Assembly: GCF_028736155.1 (NCBI RefSeq)
Contig: NZ_CP117879.1
Coordinates: 2,914,001-2,978,000, forward strand
Length of the DNA stretch: 64,000 bases
Direction of reading: 5' to 3'
Origin: Flavobacterium sp. KACC 22763
GTDB taxonomy: Bacteria; Bacteroidota; Bacteroidia; Flavobacteriales; Flavobacteriaceae
Position numbers and translations under genes: made by a program. Positions 1-6,466 of this stretch are shown one piece after another. Each line of letters begins with the position of its first letter. Within the stretch, counting starts at the first letter, position 1. The notes beneath the pieces are model-generated. The model was not told the DNA's origin. It saw only the letters and a list, made by a program, of their open reading frames with translations, and did not search any database.

Positions 1-379
1 GATTAGAAACTGAAGTCGTTATATTTTGCTGCAGCGAATGCAGATTACCTTCGGCTATAGCCAAATCTGCTTCGGCCTGTTTAACTTTAATAATGTATTC
101 TTCATCATCTAAAACAACCAATGTATCTCCCTTTTTCACCTGCTGATTAGATTCAAATTTTATTTCTTTAATATGGCCAGTCGCACGCGCCGCAATATTA
201 TTTATGTAAGCTTCAACTTGCGCATTATTGGTGGTTTCATAGGAACTGAAATCAAAGAACAAACTTAAAATCCACAATCCTCCTGCAATTAAAAAAACAA
301 AAGACAGTACCGTGAGAATTGTGTTTCTCTTTTTTTCATTTTTCTGAACTGCTCCATTTTGTGTATCTGCTTCGCTCAT
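1..379 (-). CDS. EmrA/HlyD-family membrane fusion protein (5' part only)
   Basis: Partial gene: the ATG is at 379 and the frame stays open to the left edge (about 126 codons visible). After a short charged N-terminus there is one membrane segment (residues about 19-42), then the TNNAQVEAYINNIAARATG stretch typical of EmrA/VceA-type fusion proteins and the start of a biotinyl-lipoyl fold with KKGDTLVVLDD, followed by the beginning of a coiled coil. Such proteins bridge an inner-membrane drug or solute pump and an outer-membrane TolC channel. The TolC-family gene lies 11 bp upstream in the same direction, so the two are probably one operon, and an inner-membrane pump gene of MFS or RND type would be expected past the edge. 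Substrate unknown. Confidence 0.85.
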   Translation of the reverse strand, partial: MSEADTQNGAVQKNEKKRNTILTVLSFVFLIAGGLWILSLFFDFSSYETTNNAQVEAYINNIAARATGHIKEIKFESNQQVKKGDTLVVLDDEEYIIKVKQAEADLAIAEGNLHSLQQNITTSVSN

Positions 380-390
380 AACAAGAAGTT

Positions 391-1734
391 TTAAAGTTTG
401 CCCATTGCATATTGAAGTGAGTAATATTGAATGATTAAATCTAAATTGGCGTTTACAAGTGAAATTCTAGAATTATTTAATTGCAATTCCGCATCTACAA
501 TCTCACTGATTAAAGCAAAATCGTTATCATATCGGCTTTTTACAATTTTATAATTGCTCATTGACAGCTCTACATCTTTTTTATAGGTTTTAATATTTTC
601 TTTGCTTTCTACATATCTCACGTACGCATTTTTAACTTCGGTAGTAATCTGGTCTTTGGTCACTTCTAGAGCTATATTGCTTTTATCGATTTCCAATTTA
701 TCGCTGCCTATGCGGTGTTTCAGGTTATAAAAACTCGAAATATCCCAATTCAAAGAAAGTCCTGCTGCCCAATAATTGAGAATATTAACATAATTGGGCC
801 ACTGCGCCGGATATTCGGTATTCAAAATTAAGTTTGCATTTAAGCTCGGTTTAAATCCGCTTTTGGTGAGACTTAATGAAGATTCTGATAACTTAATTCT
901 TATATCTGCCCGTTTCATCTCTTCCCTATTCAGAAATGCTTCTTCTAAACTTTCCTGCAGATTCATATTTTCTGTCGGAATCATACTTTCTGCCACTTCG
1001 GGTTTCAGAATTGTATTAGTCGGAAATCCGATTAATATATCCAGATAATTACTGATAAGCTGAATCGTATTGGTGCTTCTAAAAACCGAAACCTTAAAAT
1101 TAGACTGCTGCAATTCGGTTCTCAGAAGATCACTCGTAAGATTCTGACCATTTTTTACACGCGATTTTAACTGATTGATTCGAATGTCAGTATTGATAAT
1201 ATTCTGTTTCGTAACCTCAATTTGTCGGTATAATTTCTCAAGTGTAAAATATTGTTCGGTAATGGCATTTTTGACATCAGCTTCGGTCATTTTTACAGCC
1301 GATTCCTGCATCTCACTAATTAATTCCTGCTGATTAATTCTGGTATTAATGGCATTTCCAGCATAAATTGGGAGCGAAGAAATAATATTGGCAAAGGCCT
1401 GATGATCGTAATAATATACGGTAACATTTCTAGCATAAAATCCTTCGTAAAGTTTAGGATCTCCAATATAATTGTAACCACCGTTTAAACTTATTCTTGG
1501 CGCTTTTGCAATTTTAGCCTGACTGACATTTTCATTGGCAATAGCCAAATCGGCATTTGCCAGTTTCAATTGCCGGTTATTTTTAATGCCTAATAAAATT
1601 GCCTCATCAAGTCTTATCTTTTTTGCAGATGCCAGACTACTGGTATCTTGCTGCGCAAAACTTAAATTACAGCAGTACAATAAGACAAAAGTCAAATATT
1701 TTAAATTTAAAACTCTAAATTGCCAATAATACAT
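391..1734 (-). CDS. TolC-family outer membrane efflux protein
   Basis: 447 residues, with a signal peptide at the N-terminus (hydrophobic stretch ending near SFAQQ, residues about 10-28). The rest shows the two long helical repeats of the outer membrane efflux protein family: an early EAILLGIKNNRQLKLANADLAIANE segment region and a C-terminal region rich in Asn/Ser that ends LQYAMGKL. It should form the outer-membrane and periplasmic channel of a tripartite exporter with the fusion protein encoded 11 bp downstream. No regulator is adjacent. A long inverted repeat lies about 185 bp upstream. The first in-frame Met is used; a later start would remove the signal peptide. Confidence 0.85.
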   Translation of the reverse strand: MYYWQFRVLNLKYLTFVLLYCCNLSFAQQDTSSLASAKKIRLDEAILLGIKNNRQLKLANADLAIANENVSQAKIAKAPRISLNGGYNYIGDPKLYEGFYARNVTVYYYDHQAFANIISSLPIYAGNAINTRINQQELISEMQESAVKMTEADVKNAITEQYFTLEKLYRQIEVTKQNIINTDIRINQLKSRVKNGQNLTSDLLRTELQQSNFKVSVFRSTNTIQLISNYLDILIGFPTNTILKPEVAESMIPTENMNLQESLEEAFLNREEMKRADIRIKLSESSLSLTKSGFKPSLNANLILNTEYPAQWPNYVNILNYWAAGLSLNWDISSFYNLKHRIGSDKLEIDKSNIALEVTKDQITTEVKNAYVRYVESKENIKTYKKDVELSMSNYKIVKSRYDNDFALISEIVDAELQLNNSRISLVNANLDLIIQYYSLQYAMGKL

Positions 1735-1918
1735 CCGATTATATTGATTTAATTTTTCATTTTTGGGAATCTGTAATCAATATTCTTCAACAACCTTTCG
1801 GTAAAACTTGAAATCTTTCTTTAAAAAAAGCCACGGCGTAAACTCTAAAATTATTTTTTGCAATAATTATTCTGACAATAAATTTAAACAATTATTATTC
1901 AACACTTTATAGTACAAA

Positions 1919-1963
1919 CACTTAAAATTGTTCCAATTTATAAATTGAAACAATTTTTAAGTG
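1919..1963. promoter_or_regulatory. Long near-perfect inverted repeat upstream of tolC
   Basis: The left arm CACTTAAAATTGTTCCAATT and its mirror on the right match over about 22 bp, with one single-base length difference and one mismatch. The centre is TTTATAAA. There is no T-run, so it is not a typical terminator. It lies in the 325-bp gap between the tolC start (1734) and the cupin terminator, and could be an operator for the efflux operon or a stable RNA hairpin. The rest of the gap (1735-1918) shows nothing else I recognise. Confidence 0.5.
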
Positions 1964-1981
1964 CCTCAAGACCAATTTTAA

Positions 1982-2024
1982 ACAAAAAAAAATTGCAACA
2001 ATCAGCTAGATTATTGCAATTTTA
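1982..2024 (-). terminator. Rho-independent terminator of the cupin gene
   Basis: On the minus strand an ATTGCAATAAT / ATTGTTGCAAT stem with a short loop is followed by a run of nine T. It begins about 35 bp past the cupin stop codon. Confidence 0.8.
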
Positions 2025-2059
2025 GAAATAAATCAAAATGTAGTTATCGGCTTATAATT

Positions 2060-2536
2060 TTATTTTTCAGTTTTCTCAGCATCCAGTAAAACAGCCAATT
2101 GAATGCATGGCGAGTCTGATTTATTACTCCACGCATGATTGGTGCCACGCTGAATTACAATATCTCCAGCTTTCAACAAAGTTTCTTCTTCGTCTACAAT
2201 CAGGTAAATTTCACCAGAAATGATAATGATATAATCTAGAGTGTCGGTCTGATGCATTAAAGGATGCGGTTCTCCTTCTGTGACTATCACACCCAAATCT
2301 TTATCAGGCGGAATCTGAACATAACGGAAATAACTTCCGTTTTTTGGTGTATTGGGAAAAGCAGTATTCTCAATAACTTTCTCCTCAAATTTTGCGGGTG
2401 TAGAATCTGTCGACCAGATATCAGAAATAATTAATCCAGGAAAATGTTCCGATACATTCGAAACGATTTCATCTTGCTCTATAATTGATTTTCCGTCTCG
2501 TAAGCCTGTTACGATTCTTCTTGGTATTGTTCTCAT
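2060..2536 (-). CDS. Cupin-domain protein
   Basis: 158 residues. The C-terminal half is a cupin barrel: motif 1 is seen in PHPLMHQTDTLDYIIIISGE (about residues 91-110) and motif 2 in LLKAGDIVIQRGTNHAWSN (about 120-138), with His residues placed to bind a metal. The N-terminal half (MRTIPRRIVTGLRDGKSII) resembles small-molecule-binding cupins often placed with aromatic-acid or amino-acid enzymes. No signal peptide, so cytoplasmic. It precedes nothing on its strand except the terminator at 1982-2024, and it follows a PLP enzyme gene by about 265 bp of repeat-rich DNA. Substrate not predictable from sequence alone. Confidence 0.75.
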   Translation of the reverse strand: MRTIPRRIVTGLRDGKSIIEQDEIVSNVSEHFPGLIISDIWSTDSTPAKFEEKVIENTAFPNTPKNGSYFRYVQIPPDKDLGVIVTEGEPHPLMHQTDTLDYIIIISGEIYLIVDEEETLLKAGDIVIQRGTNHAWSNKSDSPCIQLAVLLDAEKTEK

Positions 2537-2566
2537 TCTTTATATTTATTCTGGTAAAAAACAATT

Positions 2567-2782
2567 CATTCCGTTAGGAATGTTTGCTTAGTAGAATCAA
2601 ATTTCAACACACGTTTATACGTTCCGTAGGAACGTCTGATAAACGAGGCAAATCATATCCTGAAACAGGTGTCCTTACAGGACACAACGCAAAACGATAT
2701 CATTTTTTTTCTACCGATGAGATATTCCTACGGAATATTACTCTTTTGGAAACCTGACAGGTTTTTAAAACCTGTCAGGTTT
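2567..2782. repeat. Cluster of five short palindromes
   Basis: The cupin-aminotransferase gap holds five separate small hairpins: CATTCCGTTAGGAATG (2567-2582), ACGTTCCGTAGGAACGT (2619-2635), GTGTCCTTACAGGACAC (2669-2685), ATATTCCTACGGAATATT (2722-2739), and a larger one with AAACCTGACAGG arms (2750-2782). Similar hairpins recur at 20146-20172, 33058-33085 and 54330-54344, so these are dispersed repeats of REP type. The last may also serve as the 3' end of the aminotransferase transcript. Confidence 0.75.
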
Positions 2783-2801
2783 AAAACTTAACTAACTATA
2801 T

Positions 2802-4274
2802 TTAATCTAACTTAAACCATTCATTTACTTCTCTTGCAATGGTATCTTTAATCTCGGGATTCTCAAATTCATTTGAAACCGGATTATATTCATAATCTTT
2901 TTTCCATTTTTTATAATTCGAAGCTACTTTTTCAATCGCATCGCAGATATAAAAAAGCTCTTCATTGGTTGTAATTGGATGCAGTGATAAACGAACCCAA
3001 CCTGGTTTATTGGTCTGATTTCGCTGTAATAATTCATTTGTAATTTCTGCCGATTTCTTTTCGTTGATATTAAACAGATAATGCGCATAAGTACTCGCAC
3101 ACGACCAGCCCCCGCGAACCTGAATCCCAAAACGGTCATTTAAAAGTCTTACGATCAAATTGTAATGAATATCCTCAATCACAAACGAGACACAGCCAAT
3201 TCGTTCTGTGGTTAAATCTCCTAAAATAGATAAGCCTTGTATTTTTTGAAGTCTGGAAAAACAAAGATCTAGCAACTCTTTTTCTCTTTCTCTGATTTTC
3301 TCCACGTTCATCTGCTCTTTCAATTCTAAAGCCAATGCCGTTCTAATAACTTGCAAAAACCCCGGAGTTCCGCCATCTTCTCTTACTTCTATTACATCGC
3401 TGTAACAATATTTCCCTAACGGATTAGTCCATCTTACATTTCCTCCGCCTGGATTATCAGGAAAATCAGATTGATATAATTTTTCATTAAAAACCAAAAT
3501 ACCGCAAGTTCCGGGTCCGCCTAAAAATTTATGTGGCGAAAAGAAAATCGCATCCAATTGTTCGTCTGGATCTTTTGGATGCATATCGATTTTGACATAC
3601 GGAGCTGAGGCTGCAAAATCTACAAAACAAAGTCCGCCGTTTTGATGCATGATTTTGGCTAATTCGTGATAAGGCGTAATAATTCCCGTAACATTCGAAC
3701 AAGCAGTAAACGAACCGATTTTTAAGCTTCTGTCTGCATATTTTTTGATTGCCGATGAAAGAGCTTTTGGGTCGACTAAATTGTTCTCATCAGGCGGCAG
3801 AATAACCACTTCGGCATTTGTTTCATACCACGAAACCTGATTAGAATGATGTTCCATGTGAGTAATAAAAACCACAGGTCTATCTTCTTCCGATTTGGTT
3901 CGAAGCGCCATAATACGCTGCAGTTTTGATAAAGCTGCCGTCATACCGCTTCCTGTAGTTACCAAAACATCCGATTCGTTGGCATTAACGGACTTTTTAA
4001 TAATATCTCTCGCATGCTGATAGGCATAAGTCGAGGTTTTTCCTGTCTGACTTGAAAGCGAATGCGTATTGGCAATCATGGGACCAATTTTATTGAGCAT
4101 TATATCTTCAATCGGCGCGTATAATCTTCCGCTGGCAACCCAGTCTGCGTAAACTAGATTTTGTTCTCCATAAACCGATTCAAAAGTATGGTCAATTCCT
4201 ATTGTATTTTCTCTAAATTTAGAAAAGTAACATTCAGGCTCTGTTGGTTTTGTTGTTGGCTCAATAGCATTCAT
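2802..4274 (-). CDS. Class V aminotransferase-fold PLP enzyme (cysteine desulfurase-like)
   Basis: 490 residues, no signal peptide. The PLP lysine is K249 in FFSPHKFLGGPG, the pyridine-binding aspartate D219 is in CFVDFAA, and the stacking histidine is in THMEHHSNQ (residues 138-145). Near the C-terminus GGWSCASTYAHYLF sits where SufS/CsdA-type enzymes carry the active-site cysteine loop, but the motif differs from the usual RxGxHCAxP. A sulfur-transfer or desulfurase role is therefore possible but unproven; epimerase or lyase activity as in other class V members is equally possible. It is about 80 residues longer than typical SufS. The gene upstream is a TlpA-like thioredoxin behind a SAM riboswitch, separated by a repeat element, so co-regulation is uncertain. 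Confidence 0.75.
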   Translation of the reverse strand: MNAIEPTTKPTEPECYFSKFRENTIGIDHTFESVYGEQNLVYADWVASGRLYAPIEDIMLNKIGPMIANTHSLSSQTGKTSTYAYQHARDIIKKSVNANESDVLVTTGSGMTAALSKLQRIMALRTKSEEDRPVVFITHMEHHSNQVSWYETNAEVVILPPDENNLVDPKALSSAIKKYADRSLKIGSFTACSNVTGIITPYHELAKIMHQNGGLCFVDFAASAPYVKIDMHPKDPDEQLDAIFFSPHKFLGGPGTCGILVFNEKLYQSDFPDNPGGGNVRWTNPLGKYCYSDVIEVREDGGTPGFLQVIRTALALELKEQMNVEKIREREKELLDLCFSRLQKIQGLSILGDLTTERIGCVSFVIEDIHYNLIVRLLNDRFGIQVRGGWSCASTYAHYLFNINEKKSAEITNELLQRNQTNKPGWVRLSLHPITTNEELFYICDAIEKVASNYKKWKKDYEYNPVSNEFENPEIKDTIAREVNEWFKLD

Positions 4275-4320
4275 ATCCTTGTCATTTTAATTAATTAAAT
4301 TTATTATTGATTGAATCTTT

Positions 4321-4457
4321 TTAAACACATAGAAACATAGATTATATTCTAAATAATAGGTATTTGAAAAAATCTAGATTTTCACACATAGCTATGTTTG
4401 TTAAAACAAATGAAATGCCTTTTTAGATAAAGAAAAACTATGTTACTATGTGTTTAA
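4321..4457. repeat. AACACATAG-ended dispersed repeat, copy 1
   Basis: A 137-bp element bounded by TTAAACACATAGAAACATAG and its inverted counterpart CTATGTTACTATGTGTTTAA. The core contains CACACATAGCTATGTTTG and GAAATGCCTTTTT, which also occur in copies 3 and 4. No ORF inside. It fills the gap between the aminotransferase start and the TlpA-like stop. Confidence 0.8.
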
Positions 4458-4462
4458 ATAAA

Positions 4463-5452
4463 TTAATTTGCCTGCCCTAAAAGTCTTTTTAATGTAGATT
4501 GCAACTCTTCTCCATGCAGGTTTTTCGCGACGATTATTCCTTTAGAATCTACCAAATAATTCCCTGGAATAGCTCTTACACCATATAATTTGGCAACGGC
4601 ACTGTTCCAGAAAAGCAAATCAGAAACATGTGTCCAGGTTAAATTATCATCCTTAATTCCCTTAATCCAGTTTTCTTTCTTTTTATCCAGAGAAATCCCG
4701 ACGATGTTAAACCCTTTCTCATGAAATTCTTTGTAAGCCGCTACAATATTCGGGTTCTCTCTTCGGCAAGGACCACACCATGAAGCCCAAAAATCTACTA
4801 AAGTATACCCTTTCAAATTATCATAAAGGCGAACTGGCTTTCCATCAGGATCATTGGCTGTAAAATCTGGGGCTTTTTTACCTACTGCTAATCCGTCTAA
4901 AACAATAGCCAGTTCTTTTAATTCTTTCACGTAAGTGGTGTTTTGAAGACTTTTATCTAGCAAAGCAATATTTTGTGTAATCTGCTCTGGCGTTAATCTA
5001 TATGACCAGTTTCTGTATAATACATAAGCCGAAACGATAGATTTTGGATTTTCTGTTATGAATTTGCTGATTTCAACATCTTTGCTCTTTTTATAGGCTT
5101 CAAACAAATCCTGTGAAGCTGAACCTTCAACCACAGAGGCTGTATAATATTTCTTCGGACTTAGTTTTACCGTAATCGGGTCTTTTTCAAGAAAAACATA
5201 CAATGGCGAACTTTCTGTATTGACGCTTAATCCGTATAAATCTGGTGTTTTTACTTTTGTTTTAAAACTAAAGTTTCCGTCTTTTACTTTTGCCGAATCA
5301 ATCGTGGTAAACATTTTATTGTGAAACTTCTGCAAGTAAACGTATTGCGCCACAGTATCTGCAACAGTTCCTTTTAATTGTAAATTACTTTCCTGTGCCT
5401 GAGTTTGAACAACTCCAAGAAACAAAGCAAAACCTAATAGTATTTTTTTCAT
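4463..5452 (-). CDS. TlpA-family thiol-disulfide protein with N-terminal DUF4369-like domain
   Basis: The Met at 5452 is chosen because it gives a clean signal peptide (MKKILLGFALFLGVVQTQAQ); the open frame extends 23 codons further upstream without signal-peptide character. Mature protein: an N-terminal beta-rich domain of the DUF4369 type (about 22-120), a helical linker (about 120-185) and a C-terminal thioredoxin fold (about 190-329) with the active-site pair WASWCGPCRREN (C226, C229). Such proteins are exported reductases or redox-linked surface proteins. It is the first full-length gene behind a SAM-I riboswitch and a 28-residue ORF, which is unusual, since methionine or cysteine biosynthesis genes are expected there. 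Confidence 0.85.
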   Translation of the reverse strand: MKKILLGFALFLGVVQTQAQESNLQLKGTVADTVAQYVYLQKFHNKMFTTIDSAKVKDGNFSFKTKVKTPDLYGLSVNTESSPLYVFLEKDPITVKLSPKKYYTASVVEGSASQDLFEAYKKSKDVEISKFITENPKSIVSAYVLYRNWSYRLTPEQITQNIALLDKSLQNTTYVKELKELAIVLDGLAVGKKAPDFTANDPDGKPVRLYDNLKGYTLVDFWASWCGPCRRENPNIVAAYKEFHEKGFNIVGISLDKKKENWIKGIKDDNLTWTHVSDLLFWNSAVAKLYGVRAIPGNYLVDSKGIIVAKNLHGEELQSTLKRLLGQAN

Positions 5453-5554
5453 TTTATTTTTAGTTTTTAAGATTAGACAAAAGAGTTTCTGGCCGATGAA
5501 AAAACCATCAGCAAATTGCATTTTAAAAAGAAAATCTAAGAGAGAATTGGTGTT

Positions 5555-5641
5555 TTACATTCGAAAAACGGCCAGACTATTTTCTTCGAAAATTATATTC
5601 AAAAGCTCATAACCGGCATATAAAATTGATTCAGTTTTCAT
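5555..5641 (-). CDS. 28-residue ORF downstream of the SAM riboswitch
   Basis: The ATG at 5641 lies about 50 bp after the riboswitch P1 stem. It encodes a short peptide beginning MKTESILYAGYELLNIIFEE and ending SLAVFRM. The stop lies 102 bp before the TlpA-like start. The peptide has no signal sequence and no known domain; it has one internal hydrophobic patch. It could be a translated leader, a remnant of a former riboswitch-controlled gene, or a real microprotein. A longer frame to 5740 would run into the riboswitch and is unlikely. Confidence 0.5.
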   Translation of the reverse strand: MKTESILYAGYELLNIIFEENSLAVFRM

Positions 5642-5690
5642 TTTAATAATTTTTAATTGGATGATCTTAAACAGATTTACGGATGAAATC

Positions 5691-5794
5691 TTTCTTATCT
5701 GCCCGCATTTTGCGGAAGGATTTAGCACCTTATTCGGCAACAGGTTGCTAAGACTTCAATGGGCCTATTCCCTCAGTCTTTCTGGATAAGTATC
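5691..5794 (-). promoter_or_regulatory. SAM-I (S-box) riboswitch
   Basis: Reading the minus strand from 5794, the conserved S-box blocks appear in order: P1 strand CTTATC, GAGGGA, GGCCC-ATTGAAG, TTAGCAACC, AAGGTGCTAAATCC, a CCGCAAAATGCGG hairpin (P4), then the closing AGATAAG that pairs with P1. This matches the S-adenosylmethionine aptamer consensus closely. After P1 a short AGATTT...AAATCT hairpin followed by GTTT could be part of the expression platform, but a classic terminator is not obvious. The first downstream genes are a 28-residue ORF and a TlpA-like protein, not a met gene. Confidence 0.95.
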
Positions 5795-5814
5795 ATTTTA
5801 TAATTTTTCTGATA

Positions 5815-5847
5815 CAAATATATAGTAATTCTACCGAATTAATCAAG
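5815..5847 (-). promoter_or_regulatory. Candidate promoter of the riboswitch transcript
   Basis: On the minus strand TATATTTG (5815-5822) matches the Bacteroidota -7 consensus TAnnTTTG, and CTTG (5844-5847) lies 21 bp upstream as a weak -33 element. Transcription would begin about 10-15 bp before the riboswitch P1 stem, as expected. Confidence 0.6.
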
Positions 5848-6014
5848 TTTAAATTTTGTTTTTTTCAAATTAATTAAAAAAGCGCTTTTTAACAACCCAA
5901 TAAAACACTTATAATCAAAACATTAAAACAAAAAATAAGTTTATTTTGAAATTCTTATTTATAAAAGAAATTCATACGTTTTTTAGATTCTGAATCGAAA
6001 TGCATTTATAAATT

Positions 6015-6464
6015 CTAAAGAAAAAGATGCAGATATTTATTCTTTTCCAGATTTAAAAGAGGCTCTTTGAATCCGTTTTCGAGATTTGAAGTAATTAATC
6101 CGAGGACTTGTTTTAGATCGTTAAAATTATTTGGCTTCACAAAATAACAGAATGCTCCAAGGTTCCCAGCTGCTTCCATATCATTTTTGTGCGAAGAAGT
6201 AGAAATCATAATTACCGGAATATCTTTAAAATTCTCTTCCGATTTTAATTGTTTCAAACATTCCCACCCATTCATAATAGGCATATTTAAATCTAAAAAA
6301 ACGACACTTGGAATTTTATCTTGATTTTTCAGCATTTTCAATGCTTTATCACCATTTTCTGCACAATGACAAACAATATTTTCATCTATATCAGCCAAGG
6401 CTTCGCAAAACATTTCTGCGTCATCTTGATCATCGTCAGCTAATAATATTATTTTCTTACTCAT
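6015..6464 (-). CDS. Single-domain response regulator (CheY/Rcp1-like)
   Basis: 149 residues forming one receiver domain: acidic pocket LADDDQDD (D10-D12), phospho-acceptor D58 in VVFLDLNMP, Ser/Thr switch in MISTSSHK (about 87-93) and conserved K110 in YFVKPNN. There is no output domain, so it probably relays phosphate to, or takes it from, a partner by protein contact, as Rcp1-type regulators do. The start codon lies 2 bp after the histidine kinase stop, so the pair is translationally linked and they are very likely cognate. The last about 20 residues are outside the receiver fold. Confidence 0.92.
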   Translation of the reverse strand: MSKKIILLADDDQDDAEMFCEALADIDENIVCHCAENGDKALKMLKNQDKIPSVVFLDLNMPIMNGWECLKQLKSEENFKDIPVIMISTSSHKNDMEAAGNLGAFCYFVKPNNFNDLKQVLGLITSNLENGFKEPLLNLEKNKYLHLFL

Positions 6465-6466
6465 GA

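Noticed and set aside
4321..4457. AACACATAG repeat as an insertion sequence
   Set aside because: No transposase frame, only about 140 bp, and no clear target duplication; called a dispersed repeat only.
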